From an uncultured Bacteroidales bacterium (GTDB lineage: Bacteria > Bacteroidota > Bacteroidia > Bacteroidales > Paludibacteraceae), in contig UQNE01000004.1 of NCBI GenBank assembly GCA_900542355.1, positions 62,001-126,000 of the forward strand: a stretch of DNA of 64,000 bases, written 5' to 3'. The notes beneath the pieces are model-generated. The model saw only the letters and a list, made by a program, of their open reading frames with translations. It was not told where the DNA came from and searched no databases. This document shows, piece by piece, positions 18,195 through 27,375 of this stretch (its first letter is position 1; each line of letters opens with the position of its first letter). Made by a program: the position numbers and the translations under genes.

Positions 18195-19184
18195 ATGATA
18201 CAACAAATGTTTTTTCGTAAATTGCGCATATTGCTTTTGACAACTCTTGTTGGTATGGTTTCATGCCAATCCAATTCGGCTTACACCCTCGTTTGGGAAG
18301 ACAATTTCGATGCCGATACCATCAATACGGCATATTGGAATATCGATGACAACGCCCGTGGTGGCGGCAATGCCGAGATGCAGTACTACACCCCGCGTAA
18401 TGTGTCGATAGAGAACCACCCTGTTACGGGCGAGTCCTGTCTGGTGCTGAACGCAAAGCGCGAGGACTATGGCAATCGTCCTGCCACATCGGCACGTCTC
18501 AATACGCAGGACAAAGTTACTGTCCAATACGGCAAGATTGAAGCGCGTATCGCATTCCCCTACACCGCCGATGGCCTGTGGCCTGCTTTCTGGATGCTTG
18601 GCAACGACCTCGCTACCGACCTCGGCAACAACGATGACGTGGATGCCAAGGCGGAACAACTCGCACGCGAAGGACGCTGTGTCTGGCCGCGTTGTGGCGA
18701 AATCGACATCGTCGAGATGGGGCATAAAGACGGTATTGAGAAAGGATTGCAAGACCGTTATTTCAATGGTGCCGCTCATTGGGGCGAGGCATTCAATAAT
18801 GGTAAGTATCCCAACAAAGCAGGTGTATGCGAGGCTCCTTATGCCGTACAAGGTGGATTTCACCTGTTTACGGTGGTATGGACGGAGGATAGTTTGGCTA
18901 TGTATCTTGACCAAGACCAATATCCCGATGTAGCACCTTATTTTGCGCTTTCGCTCCGCAATAAAGAACTAAACGAACCCGGGCATTACTTCAATAAGCC
19001 CTTCTATTTGGTACTGAACTTGGCAGTAGGCGGATTTTTCCCCGGTTTGCCCACTACGCCGAAATACCCGGAGGTTGTAACGGCAGACGACGATAACTTC
19101 CGCCGCATTACAGGATTGCCTGCCGACGGAACACCCGTGAAAATGTATGTAGATTACATCCGTGTATATCAACAAAACGATTGA
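18195..19184 (+). CDS. GH16 beta-glucanase lipoprotein
   Basis: A 329-aa protein with a lipoprotein-type signal ending in GMVSC. It is a single GH16 domain: YTLVWEDNFDADT, NAEMQYYTPRN, VQYGKIEARIAFP, GLWPAFWMLG and catalytic GEIDIVEM (E169, D171, E174), ending in YVDYIRVYQQ. Compared with the other two GH16 genes it has no accessory domain and a ~20-residue acidic insertion (DDVDAKAEQLAREG) before the active site. Likely periplasmic or surface processing of shorter beta-glucans. A start at 18207 (MFFRKLR) is possible. Confidence 0.9.
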   Translation: MIQQMFFRKLRILLLTTLVGMVSCQSNSAYTLVWEDNFDADTINTAYWNIDDNARGGGNAEMQYYTPRNVSIENHPVTGESCLVLNAKREDYGNRPATSARLNTQDKVTVQYGKIEARIAFPYTADGLWPAFWMLGNDLATDLGNNDDVDAKAEQLAREGRCVWPRCGEIDIVEMGHKDGIEKGLQDRYFNGAAHWGEAFNNGKYPNKAGVCEAPYAVQGGFHLFTVVWTEDSLAMYLDQDQYPDVAPYFALSLRNKELNEPGHYFNKPFYLVLNLAVGGFFPGLPTTPKYPEVVTADDDNFRRITGLPADGTPVKMYVDYIRVYQQND

Positions 19185-19220
19185 ACATTAGTAGCATTAC
19201 AGATAAACTGATAGAGCCTT

Positions 19221-20591
19221 ATGAAACTGACAATCAAAGAGAAATTAGGGTATAGTCTTGGTGATACCGCATCGCACTTTGTGTGGGACTTGGTAGGTTT
19301 TTGGTTGCTTATCTTCTATACCGATATATATGGCCTGTCGCCTGCGATGGCGGGTGTGATTATGTTTGTGGGCAGTATATGGGATGCGGTGATGGATCCT
19401 GTCGTTGGTATTGTGTCTGACCGCACGGAGTCGCGTTGGGGTAAGTTCCGTCCGTACTTGTTGTTCGGTTCGGTGCCCTATGCTATCTTAGCGGTAATGG
19501 CTTTCTCAACGCCTAATTTCGGAGATACGGGTAAGTTTGTCTATGCGCTGATTACCTGCTTGCTGCTGCGTACGGCTTATGCGTTTGTCAACCTTCCCTA
19601 TTCGTCGCTCGGAGCCGTGATGACCAACGACTCGAATGAGCGTGCGGGCTTGAATACCTATCGTTTTATAGCAGCCTATATAGGTCAGTTTATCGTAACG
19701 GGGGCTGCTCTCTACTTGGTAAAGTGGCTTGGTGCGATGGGTAACGACGGCGTAGTGAATCAGGCGCAGGGCTACCAATATACGGTAGCATTGTTCGGAG
19801 TACTGAGTATTGCATTCTTCTTGATTACTTTTGCAACGACCAAAGAGCGTGTGAGTGCGCCTAAGAAACAAGACAACAATGTGTTGCGCGACTTTAAGTA
19901 CCTCTTTATGAATAAGGCGTGGATTGTACTGACGGTGGTAGGCATTGTGTCGTTCATTATGTTTGCGATGCAGAATGCAGCGATAGCGTACTATTTTAAG
20001 TATTATATCCAAGACGCAGAGAATGTGCAACTCTTCAATATCCTCGGTACGGTGGCATTGATTGTGGCACTGCCGCTGTCGAAGCCCTTGGCTAAACGCT
20101 TTGGCAACAAGGCGGTGTATATCGGTTCATCGATTATCTCGGGTGTGTTTTTTGCGCTGATCTATGTGGCGGGCGATAATCTGCCATTGGTCTATACCTT
20201 TAATATATTAGCAAAGATGTCGTATGCTCCGGCAGTGCCGTTGCTATGGACTATGCTGGCGGATGTGGCAGACTACGGCGAATGGAAATTCAATCGCCGC
20301 ACTACGGGTCTGACTTTCTCGGCATCGGTGTTGGCACAGAAACTCGGTTGGGCTATCGGTGCTGCGGCTGCGGGGTGGTTGCTGAGTGCAACGCATTTTG
20401 TAGCCAATGCGGATGTACAGTCGGACGAGGCAATGTTGGGTATTCGTCTGTTGGTGAGCGTGATACCAGGCGTGCTGTATGCTTCGTGCGCATTAGTGCT
20501 GGCGTTCTATGACCTCGATACGCAGACGATAGCGCAGATGAAGACTGACTTGGAAGAACGGAGAGAAAACGAAACAACAATTAGAAAATGA
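19221..20591 (+). CDS. GPH-family (MelB-like) sugar:cation symporter
   Basis: A 456-aa, highly hydrophobic protein with about 12 membrane segments. The N-terminus KEKLGYSLGDTASHFVWDLVGFWLLIFYTD and the loop DPVVGIVSDRTESRWGKFRPYLLFG are hallmarks of glycoside-pentoside-hexuronide symporters. It would bring the final di- or oligosaccharides across the inner membrane. The cytosolic phosphorylase follows after 7 nt, so import and phosphorolysis are coupled genetically. Confidence 0.9.
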   Translation: MKLTIKEKLGYSLGDTASHFVWDLVGFWLLIFYTDIYGLSPAMAGVIMFVGSIWDAVMDPVVGIVSDRTESRWGKFRPYLLFGSVPYAILAVMAFSTPNFGDTGKFVYALITCLLLRTAYAFVNLPYSSLGAVMTNDSNERAGLNTYRFIAAYIGQFIVTGAALYLVKWLGAMGNDGVVNQAQGYQYTVALFGVLSIAFFLITFATTKERVSAPKKQDNNVLRDFKYLFMNKAWIVLTVVGIVSFIMFAMQNAAIAYYFKYYIQDAENVQLFNILGTVALIVALPLSKPLAKRFGNKAVYIGSSIISGVFFALIYVAGDNLPLVYTFNILAKMSYAPAVPLLWTMLADVADYGEWKFNRRTTGLTFSASVLAQKLGWAIGAAAAGWLLSATHFVANADVQSDEAMLGIRLLVSVIPGVLYASCALVLAFYDLDTQTIAQMKTDLEERRENETTIRK

Positions 20592-20598
20592 TATAGCA

Positions 20599-23500
20599 AT
20601 GAAAGCGAACGAGAATAACCAAAATACATTGACGCCGAAGGGCAGTTATGTAGTGATTGGCGAAGATAAATACTACCGGATAGAGAACTGCGACCAAATG
20701 CAGCCGTTCTTTATCAGCCTGGCAAGCGATACCGACCTATGGATGTATATCTCCTCAACAGGTGGGCTTACATGCGGCAGACGCAACCCCGAGCAGGTGT
20801 TATTTCCGTACTACACCGATGATAAAATCACGGAGAACTACGAACACACTGGCGCGAAGACGATGGTGCGCATGCTGCATAGCGAGACTTATGGGAATGT
20901 AGATTGGGCAAAGATGCCGGTCTGGGAACCTTTTACTGACCGAAATATAGGTGTCTATCGTATCAGACGAAGCATTGCTAAGTCGGTAACGGGCAATAAG
21001 TTGCTCTTCATAGAGCAGAACCTCGACTTAGGTCTGACTTTTATGTATCAATGGGCGGCAGCCGACCGCTATGGCTGGGTGCGCCGTGCGATGCTGATCA
21101 ACGATACCGACAAAGCAGCGGAGGTGGAGTTGATCGACGGATTGCAGAATGTGATGCCGTCGGGCGTGGAGCAGAAGACGCAGAATGTGTTCTCAACGCT
21201 GGTGGATGCCTATAAGAAGACCGAACTGGTAGAGGGTAGTGATATGGTGCTTTTCCGTATGGAGGCTATCTTGGTGGATCGGGCAGAGCCGAGCGAATCG
21301 CTGCGCTGCAACACGGTCTATACCTTGGGTATGCACGATGTCGAGTATCAGACCTCCTCACGACAGATAGACGCTTTCCGCAGAGGCAGAACGATAGTAG
21401 CCGAACCCGAGTCAAAAGGCGTGCGCGGGGCTATATTGGCGCATACGCGTATGACCTTGGCGGGAGGCGAATCGCAGGCGTGGTATAATGTATGCGATGT
21501 AATGCAAGACGTAGCGCAAGTGCGTGAAAGTCTGCATTTTGCTAAGAGAGAAGACGCTATCGAGCAGGTGGAGAAAGCGATTGCTATTGCTACCGAGACA
21601 TTGCGTGCTATTGTAGGGCAGAACGACGGTATTCAGCAGACAGCCGACGAGGCAGGTATGGCTCGCCATTTCGCCAATACGCTCTTCAATACGATGCGTG
21701 GCGGGTTCTACTGCGACAATTATATGATTGAAGGACAGGCGTTTGCAAAACATATCGGGGTATTCAACCACGCTTTGGCTGAACAGTACAAAGGTTTCCT
21801 GACCTCGCTGCCAGAGAAAGTGTCCTACAGCCGACTGGAGGAGATGATACTGGCGCAGCAAGACCACCAGTTGCACCGTCTGTTTATGGAGTATCTGCCG
21901 ATTACTTTCTCACGTCGTCACGGAGATCCGAGCCGTCCATGGAATATGTTTGACATCCGCGTGAACGACAAAGACGGCAAACGCCTGATCTCGTACCAAG
22001 GCAACTGGCGCGACATCTTCCAAAACTGGGAGGCACTCTCGTTGTCATATCCCGACTATGTGAATGGTATCATTGCCAAGTTCCTCAACGCCACTACCGC
22101 CGACGGCTACAACCCCTATAAGGTTACTTCGGAGGGTATTGATTGGGAGGTGATAGAACCGGAGAACCCGTGGTCGAATATCGGCTACTGGGGCGATCAT
22201 CAGATCATCTATCTCTGCCGTTTGCTCGAACTGAGTTTTGCGCACAACCCCTTGGCATTGCGCGATATGCTCGGCAATCGTGAGTTCGCATTTGCCAATG
22301 TGCCGTACCGTTTCCGCTCCTACGATGAGATTGTGCGCAATCCGAAAGATTCTATCTATTTTGATGACGACTTGCACAAGCATATCTTTGCGCTGCTGCC
22401 TACCTATGGGCAGGATGCACGCTTGGTGATGGACAAGCACGAGCAGCCGTTGCTCGTAACTTTCACCGAGAAAGTGCTCATCACACTGCTTACCAAACTG
22501 AGCAATTTTATCCCCGAAGCGGGCGTATGGATGAATACCTTGCGTCCCGAATGGAACGATGCCAACAATGCGCTGGTAGGCTATGGTGCGTCGATGGTTA
22601 CGCTATGCTACATGCGTCGTTTTGTAGGTTTCTTGAAGCAACTGTATGCGGGTGTGGACGCTTCGTATGCATTGTCGAAAGAAGTGGTGGTATTCCTGCG
22701 TGATGTGCTGTCGGCTTTTGCTAACCATGATGCTCTTTGCGAGGGCAAACGCCTCTGTTTCAACGATGAGACACGCCGTGCGTTTATCGATACGGTGGGG
22801 CGTGCAGGTGAGACCTACCGCAACGCCGTCTATGCAGGGCACTCGGGCGAGAAGGTAGAACTGAGTAGCGATTTGCTGTTGCAGTTCCTCGGCGAAGTGG
22901 AGACCTATATCGATGAGTCGATAGCCGTTAATCGCCGTGAGGACGGACTCTTCCACGCCTACAACCTTATCTCGTTTGGTACGCGAACAAAGACTGTAGG
23001 TATCACGCATCTGTATGAGATGCTCGAAGGACAGGTAGCCGTATTGTCGGCGGGTGTACTGACGCCCAACGAGGCTGCCGACTTGCTCGATGCTATGCGT
23101 CAATCGGCTTTGTATCGCGAGGATCAGCGCAGTTACATGCTCTATCCGAACCGCCGTCGTCCGTCGTTCTTGGAGAAGAACAATCTGCCGCAGGAGGCAC
23201 TCAGTCTGCCGATTGTACAACGCTTGCTCGCTGATCATGCTACCGACCTGCTGGTACAGGACTGCGAAGGCGGGGTGCACTTCAATGCCGGATTCAACAA
23301 TGCCGATTTCCTCAGCCGTGCTATCAACGCTTCGGCAGAGACTATCAGCGAGGAGGAACGAGGGCAGTTGCTCGATATCTATGAGCAGATGTTTAATCAC
23401 CATGCATTCACCGGCCGTTCCGGGTCGTTCTACAAATACGAGGGCTTGGGCTGTATCTATTGGCACATGGTCAGCAAACTCCTTGTGGCTATCGGTGAGA

Positions 23501-23979
23501 ATATCCAAAATGCGTTGGATACCTGCGCCGACGCGGCTACTGTCGCCCGTCTTAAAGCCCATTACGCCGCTGTGCAAGAGGGTATCGGTGCGCACAAGTC
23601 GCCTGCGGAATATGGTTCGTTCCCATTCGACGCCTATTCGCATACGCCATCGATGGCGGGCGTACAGCAACCCGGTATGACAGGTCAGGTGAAAGAGGAC
23701 ATCATCTCTCGTTTCTTTCTGCTCGGTCTCCATGTTGTCGATGGCGAGATACATATTCAGACCGGTATGCTCCGTCCCGAGGAGTTTCTCAATGGTGAAC
23801 TGCGTTTCACGTATTGTCAAACGCCATTCATCTATCGTCTTGGTGAAACTGAGAGCATTGAGGTGGAAATGCAAGACTCTTTGCATATTGAGTCCTTGTG
23901 TCTTTCCCGTACCCTCTCTCGCCACATCTTCTCTCGCGACAAGCAAGTCAAACAAGTAATCGTAACCGTTAAACTATAA
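20599..23979 (+). CDS. GH94/GH149-like glucan phosphorylase, candidate beta-1,3-glucan phosphorylase
   Basis: A 1126-aa cytosolic protein without signal peptide. The N-terminal beta-sandwich (SYVVIGEDKYYRIENCDQMQPFFISL...) and the (alpha/alpha)6 barrel with ISYQGNWRDIFQNWE, NIGYWGDHQIIYL and PEWNDANNALVGYG resemble GH94-type phosphorylases. D654 of the WND motif is in the place of the GH94 general acid. About 1100 residues is much longer than cellobiose or laminaribiose phosphorylase (~800-900) and fits GH149 or GH161 beta-1,3-oligoglucan phosphorylases, which carry extra C-terminal modules. Reaction expected: (beta-1,3-Glc)n + Pi to Glc-1-P + (n-1). Family assignment is from memory of motifs; locus context supports beta-1,3. 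Confidence 0.75.
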   Translation: MKANENNQNTLTPKGSYVVIGEDKYYRIENCDQMQPFFISLASDTDLWMYISSTGGLTCGRRNPEQVLFPYYTDDKITENYEHTGAKTMVRMLHSETYGNVDWAKMPVWEPFTDRNIGVYRIRRSIAKSVTGNKLLFIEQNLDLGLTFMYQWAAADRYGWVRRAMLINDTDKAAEVELIDGLQNVMPSGVEQKTQNVFSTLVDAYKKTELVEGSDMVLFRMEAILVDRAEPSESLRCNTVYTLGMHDVEYQTSSRQIDAFRRGRTIVAEPESKGVRGAILAHTRMTLAGGESQAWYNVCDVMQDVAQVRESLHFAKREDAIEQVEKAIAIATETLRAIVGQNDGIQQTADEAGMARHFANTLFNTMRGGFYCDNYMIEGQAFAKHIGVFNHALAEQYKGFLTSLPEKVSYSRLEEMILAQQDHQLHRLFMEYLPITFSRRHGDPSRPWNMFDIRVNDKDGKRLISYQGNWRDIFQNWEALSLSYPDYVNGIIAKFLNATTADGYNPYKVTSEGIDWEVIEPENPWSNIGYWGDHQIIYLCRLLELSFAHNPLALRDMLGNREFAFANVPYRFRSYDEIVRNPKDSIYFDDDLHKHIFALLPTYGQDARLVMDKHEQPLLVTFTEKVLITLLTKLSNFIPEAGVWMNTLRPEWNDANNALVGYGASMVTLCYMRRFVGFLKQLYAGVDASYALSKEVVVFLRDVLSAFANHDALCEGKRLCFNDETRRAFIDTVGRAGETYRNAVYAGHSGEKVELSSDLLLQFLGEVETYIDESIAVNRREDGLFHAYNLISFGTRTKTVGITHLYEMLEGQVAVLSAGVLTPNEAADLLDAMRQSALYREDQRSYMLYPNRRRPSFLEKNNLPQEALSLPIVQRLLADHATDLLVQDCEGGVHFNAGFNNADFLSRAINASAETISEEERGQLLDIYEQMFNHHAFTGRSGSFYKYEGLGCIYWHMVSKLLVAIGENIQNALDTCADAATVARLKAHYAAVQEGIGAHKSPAEYGSFPFDAYSHTPSMAGVQQPGMTGQVKEDIISRFFLLGLHVVDGEIHIQTGMLRPEEFLNGELRFTYCQTPFIYRLGETESIEVEMQDSLHIESLCLSRTLSRHIFSRDKQVKQVIVTVKL

Positions 23980-23989
23980 AAATAGAAGT

Positions 23990-26350
23990 ATGAGAACACG
24001 AACAAACACCTATTGGTTCTTTCTCCTTTGTCCGTTATGCTTTGTCCTGTTGCTGGCGAGTTGCCAAAAGCAAGACCCCACCGAACAAAAGATAGACAGA
24101 CTGCTCGCGAAGATGACCCTCGATGAGAAGATTGGTCAGATGACGCAGGTCTGTGGTGGTTGGTATAGTGAGGACTTGGAGAATCAGGTGCGCAACGGCG
24201 CAGGCTCTATGCTTAATAGTGTCGGTGCGGAGGCGAACCACTACCAGCGTATCGCTGTCGAGGAGACGCGGCTGGGGATTCCTATGGTCTTCGGTCGTGA
24301 TATTATTCATGGTTTCCGTACTATCTTTCCTATCCCGCTTGGTCAGGCGGCTACTTTTGACCCCGCTTTGGTGGAAGACGCTGCTCGTCTGACTGCGCAA
24401 GAGGCTGTGCAGGCGGGGTTGCGCTGGACTTTCTCCCCGATGGTTGATGTGGCGAGAGACCCGCGTTGGGGGCGTATAGCAGAGGGCTATGGCGAGGATA
24501 CTTACCTCACTTCCGTTATGGGCGCCGCCTGCGTCCGCGGTTATCAATATCCTGCATCTAACAGCGAACTCAGTGAGCGGTCTAACAGCGCAAGCGGTCT
24601 AACTTCTAACAGCGAGCAGCGCGAGCGGTCTGTGGAACCCATCCGCCTTGCTGCCTGTGTCAAGCATTTCGCAGGCTATGGCGCGTCTGAAGGCGGACGC
24701 GATTATAACACCACTTGGATTCCCGAGGTGCAACTCCGTGAGGTCTATCTCCCGCCGTTCAAGGCGGCTATTGATGCTGGCAGTGCTACTATCATGTGTG
24801 CATTCAATGATTTGAATGGTGTACCTGCATCGGCTAATCGCCATCTTAATGTTGATATTCTCCGCAACGAGTGGGGCTACAAGGGTATGCTGGTGTCCGA
24901 TTGGGCTTCGTCGGCAAACATGATTGCTCATGGCAATTGTGCCGACCTTAAAGAGGCTACATTGCTCAGTATCAATGCACAGATGGAGATGGATATGGAG
25001 GGACACGGTTATCCGCATTACCTAAAAGACCTGCTTGCCGAGGGGAAAATCACAGAGAAACAAATCGATGCTTGCGTGCGAGACATCTTGCGTCTGAAGT
25101 TCCGTTTGGGGCTGTTCGACAACCCATATTGTGCCATCGATAGTGCTGAGTTCTTTACGCCCGAAGCCCTCGCTGCGGCTCAACGTGCTGCCGAAGAATC
25201 CGCTGTCCTTCTGAAAAACAACGGTATTTTACCGATTAGCCCCCTCTCTGAGGGGGTTGGGGGAGTCTCTATATTCATCTGCGGTCCTCTCGCCAACTCC
25301 CAGCACGACCAAAACGGCACTTGGTGTTTCGACAAAGTCGATTCTATGACCGTAACGCCTCTGATGGCATTCCGAACATTGGCAAAAGAGGGCAAAATCC
25401 GCCTTATCGAGCAGACGGGCAAGCATTGGTCGCGCGAGGTCAATCCCGCCAATCTCGCCGAACTGACCCGAAAGGCGAAACAAGCCGATGTTGTACTCTA
25501 TTTTGGTGGCGAGGAGAGTATCCTTTCGGGCGAAGCACGCTGCCGTGCGCACCTCGACCTTCCGGGGGACCAATCTGTCCAACTCCGCGCTCTCAAGGCG
25601 ACAGGCAAACCCGTTGTCCTGATTGTTATGGCAGGGCGTCCGCTCTGTATAGGTGCTGAAACCGACCTTGTGGACGCAGTTCTCTATGCTTTCCACGGTG
25701 GCACGATGCAAGGTCCTGCGTTGGCAAACATCCTCACAGGCGTTGTCGCGCCGTCTGGGCGTCTGCCGATGACGTTCCCGCAAGCCGTAGGGCAAATCCC
25801 GATGTACTACAACAAGAAGAACACCGGTCGTCCCACTGACCACCCTGTCCTCATCGACCAAATACCCGTTGGCGCACCCCAGTTCTCGCTCGGCGAGTCC
25901 AGTTATTGGCTTGAGTATGGCGACAAACCTCTCTTCCCCTTTGGCTACGGACTCACCTACACCACGTTCAACTATAGTCCTGTCATACTTTCGGATTCAG
26001 TCCTGACGATGGGTAGCGGAAACACGATTACCGCCACTTGTACGATTACCAATACCGGCAACGTCGAGGCAGTCGCAGTGCCGCAACTCTACCTCCGCGA
26101 CTTGGTAGGGAGTCTTACGCGCCCCATTCGCGAACTCAAAGGTTTTGAGCGCGTCTCCATTCCCGCAGGGAAAAGTCGCGAAGTGTCGTTCTCGCTCACT
26201 GAATCCGACCTCGCCTATTGGCATCTGGCAAAGGGTATCACTCTGGGTGCAGATGGCAAATACGAGCATACCGCCGAACCGGGCGATTTCCTCCTCTGGA
26301 TTTCCCCCTCTTCAGCCGAAGGCACACCCGCTCGTTTGGTCTTACAATAA
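23990..26350 (+). CDS. GH3 beta-glucosidase lipoprotein with a repeat insertion
   Basis: A 786-aa protein with lipoprotein signal FVLLLASC. Domains: N-terminal GH3 barrel (LLAKMTLDEKIGQMTQ, GRDIIHGFRTIFPIPLGQAA, FSPMVDVARDPRWGRIAEGYGED, RLAACVKHFAGYG), nucleophile D304 in GMLVSDWAS, GH3 C-terminal domain, and a fibronectin-III-like end. It releases glucose from beta-glucan oligomers, probably in the periplasm. Two oddities: three 24-bp tandem units (24557-24628) insert an 8-aa repeat SNSxxxxx after GYQYP, and a G/C-rich hairpin element (25240-25270) encodes PLSEGVGG. Both keep the frame. The next start codon abuts the stop. Confidence 0.92.
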   Translation: MRTRTNTYWFFLLCPLCFVLLLASCQKQDPTEQKIDRLLAKMTLDEKIGQMTQVCGGWYSEDLENQVRNGAGSMLNSVGAEANHYQRIAVEETRLGIPMVFGRDIIHGFRTIFPIPLGQAATFDPALVEDAARLTAQEAVQAGLRWTFSPMVDVARDPRWGRIAEGYGEDTYLTSVMGAACVRGYQYPASNSELSERSNSASGLTSNSEQRERSVEPIRLAACVKHFAGYGASEGGRDYNTTWIPEVQLREVYLPPFKAAIDAGSATIMCAFNDLNGVPASANRHLNVDILRNEWGYKGMLVSDWASSANMIAHGNCADLKEATLLSINAQMEMDMEGHGYPHYLKDLLAEGKITEKQIDACVRDILRLKFRLGLFDNPYCAIDSAEFFTPEALAAAQRAAEESAVLLKNNGILPISPLSEGVGGVSIFICGPLANSQHDQNGTWCFDKVDSMTVTPLMAFRTLAKEGKIRLIEQTGKHWSREVNPANLAELTRKAKQADVVLYFGGEESILSGEARCRAHLDLPGDQSVQLRALKATGKPVVLIVMAGRPLCIGAETDLVDAVLYAFHGGTMQGPALANILTGVVAPSGRLPMTFPQAVGQIPMYYNKKNTGRPTDHPVLIDQIPVGAPQFSLGESSYWLEYGDKPLFPFGYGLTYTTFNYSPVILSDSVLTMGSGNTITATCTITNTGNVEAVAVPQLYLRDLVGSLTRPIRELKGFERVSIPAGKSREVSFSLTESDLAYWHLAKGITLGADGKYEHTAEPGDFLLWISPSSAEGTPARLVLQ
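24557..24628 (+). repeat. Three 24-bp tandem units inside the GH3 gene
   Basis: TCTAACAGCG recurs at 24557, 24581 and 24605, exactly 24 bp apart; units one and three also share GAGCGG ends. It encodes SNSELSER, SNSASGLT, SNSEQRER. It lies between two conserved GH3 motifs where family members normally have a short loop. Confidence 0.85.
25240..25270 (+). repeat. G/C hairpin repeat element inside GH3
   Basis: CCCCCTC-TCT-GAGGGGG hairpin followed by TTGGGGGAGTCTC. A related sequence (CCCTCC-TTT-GGAGG then TGCTTGGGGAGGTC) lies in folK at 41111-41141. It resembles the REP-like dispersed G/C hairpins known from many Bacteroidota genomes. Confidence 0.6.
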
Positions 26351-26377
26351 ATGTATTTAACCTATAAAATAAAAAAT

Positions 26378-27346
26378 ATGAAAATAAAATTACAATGTAC
26401 TTTGTTGCTTGTTTCTGCATTGATTTTCTCTATGCGGATTTCTGCAGAAGCCTCTTGTTCTGGTACGAGTAGAGGCGTGGACCCGTTTTACACAAACGCC
26501 GACAAGGAACATGCAGTTGCATCGCTTGACAAAGGCTATGATTGGCATTTTGAAACGACGATGGAAGGAGTGAAGGTCCAAATTCGTTTTTTGGATGCCC
26601 TTCCGGGAATGACTGCACCGGAGTTGTTTATGTTCGACGAGAATGGTGTTCTTATCGGCAATCCCATTCCTATGACAGGGTGGAATGAGGGGATGCGAAC
26701 CGTCAATCATACGATTACGGGTGTTTCTGATGGCACTGAACTGACCTTCCTCGTAAAACTGGCATTGGAAGGCGGAAAAGTCCTGTTTACCGAGCGTTTT
26801 ATGTATGTAGTGGGGAGTTCGTGTGAAGAGGAAGATATGGCAGATCCGATAGTCGGGAGTTGTTCCGACACAAGTAAAGAGGTCGATGAGTATTATACCA
26901 AGAACGACCCTGCTGCGGCACAGGGGCAGGTGTTCACTCAAGGATATACATGGAAGGCATCCACTACTCAATCGGGTAAGGTCAATATTGAGGTGGTCTT
27001 CCATGATTATTTGCCGGGAATGACAGCCCCGAATTTGTTTCTTTTTGATGCGAACGGCGTACTTGTAGGAGACCCTGTCCCGATGCGTTGGTTGGGGGCA
27101 AAGGCATATTATACGCTTGAGGACAAACCAAACGGAACGGCACTATGTTTCTTGGTAAAACTTTCTTATGAATTGCATGTGCTCTTTACGGAGCGTGTTT
27201 ATTATGTTGTCGGGCAGGATTGTGAGAAAACAGCGATTGAACATGTTCAATTCGCAGCATCTGCCTCTAAAAAAATAGAGAACGGACAATTTGTTATTTT
27301 GCGCAATGGTGTCCGTTACAATGCTTCCGGCATAGTGATTCAATAA
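26378..27346 (+). CDS. Secreted protein with a duplicated ~120-aa domain of unknown family
   Basis: About 322 aa from ATG 26378 (MKIKLQ, then a Sec signal to ISAEA); an in-frame ATG at 26351 directly after the GH3 stop would add nine residues. The mature protein is two tandem repeats, each with C-S-x-T-S, then VD.(F/Y)YT, G(Y)xW, a LPGMTAP(E/N)LF(M/L)F(D)(E/A)NGVL.G(D/N)P(V/I)PM core, LVKL, LFTER, Y.V(V)G and a closing Cys. It ends with the compact tail IENGQFVILRNGVRYNASG. I do not recognise the repeat family. Paired cysteines suggest an extracytoplasmic disulfide. Its place between GH3 and a discoidin-domain protein suggests glycan binding or surface attachment, which is inference. Confidence 0.7.
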   Translation: MKIKLQCTLLLVSALIFSMRISAEASCSGTSRGVDPFYTNADKEHAVASLDKGYDWHFETTMEGVKVQIRFLDALPGMTAPELFMFDENGVLIGNPIPMTGWNEGMRTVNHTITGVSDGTELTFLVKLALEGGKVLFTERFMYVVGSSCEEEDMADPIVGSCSDTSKEVDEYYTKNDPAAAQGQVFTQGYTWKASTTQSGKVNIEVVFHDYLPGMTAPNLFLFDANGVLVGDPVPMRWLGAKAYYTLEDKPNGTALCFLVKLSYELHVLFTERVYYVVGQDCEKTAIEHVQFAASASKKIENGQFVILRNGVRYNASGIVIQ

Positions 27347-27375
27347 AAACAAAATAACTCTAAAAAATAGGTCTT

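Noticed and set aside
22603..23955. A 450-codon minus-strand open frame
   Set aside because: It is a shadow of the phosphorylase gene with no protein-like motifs.
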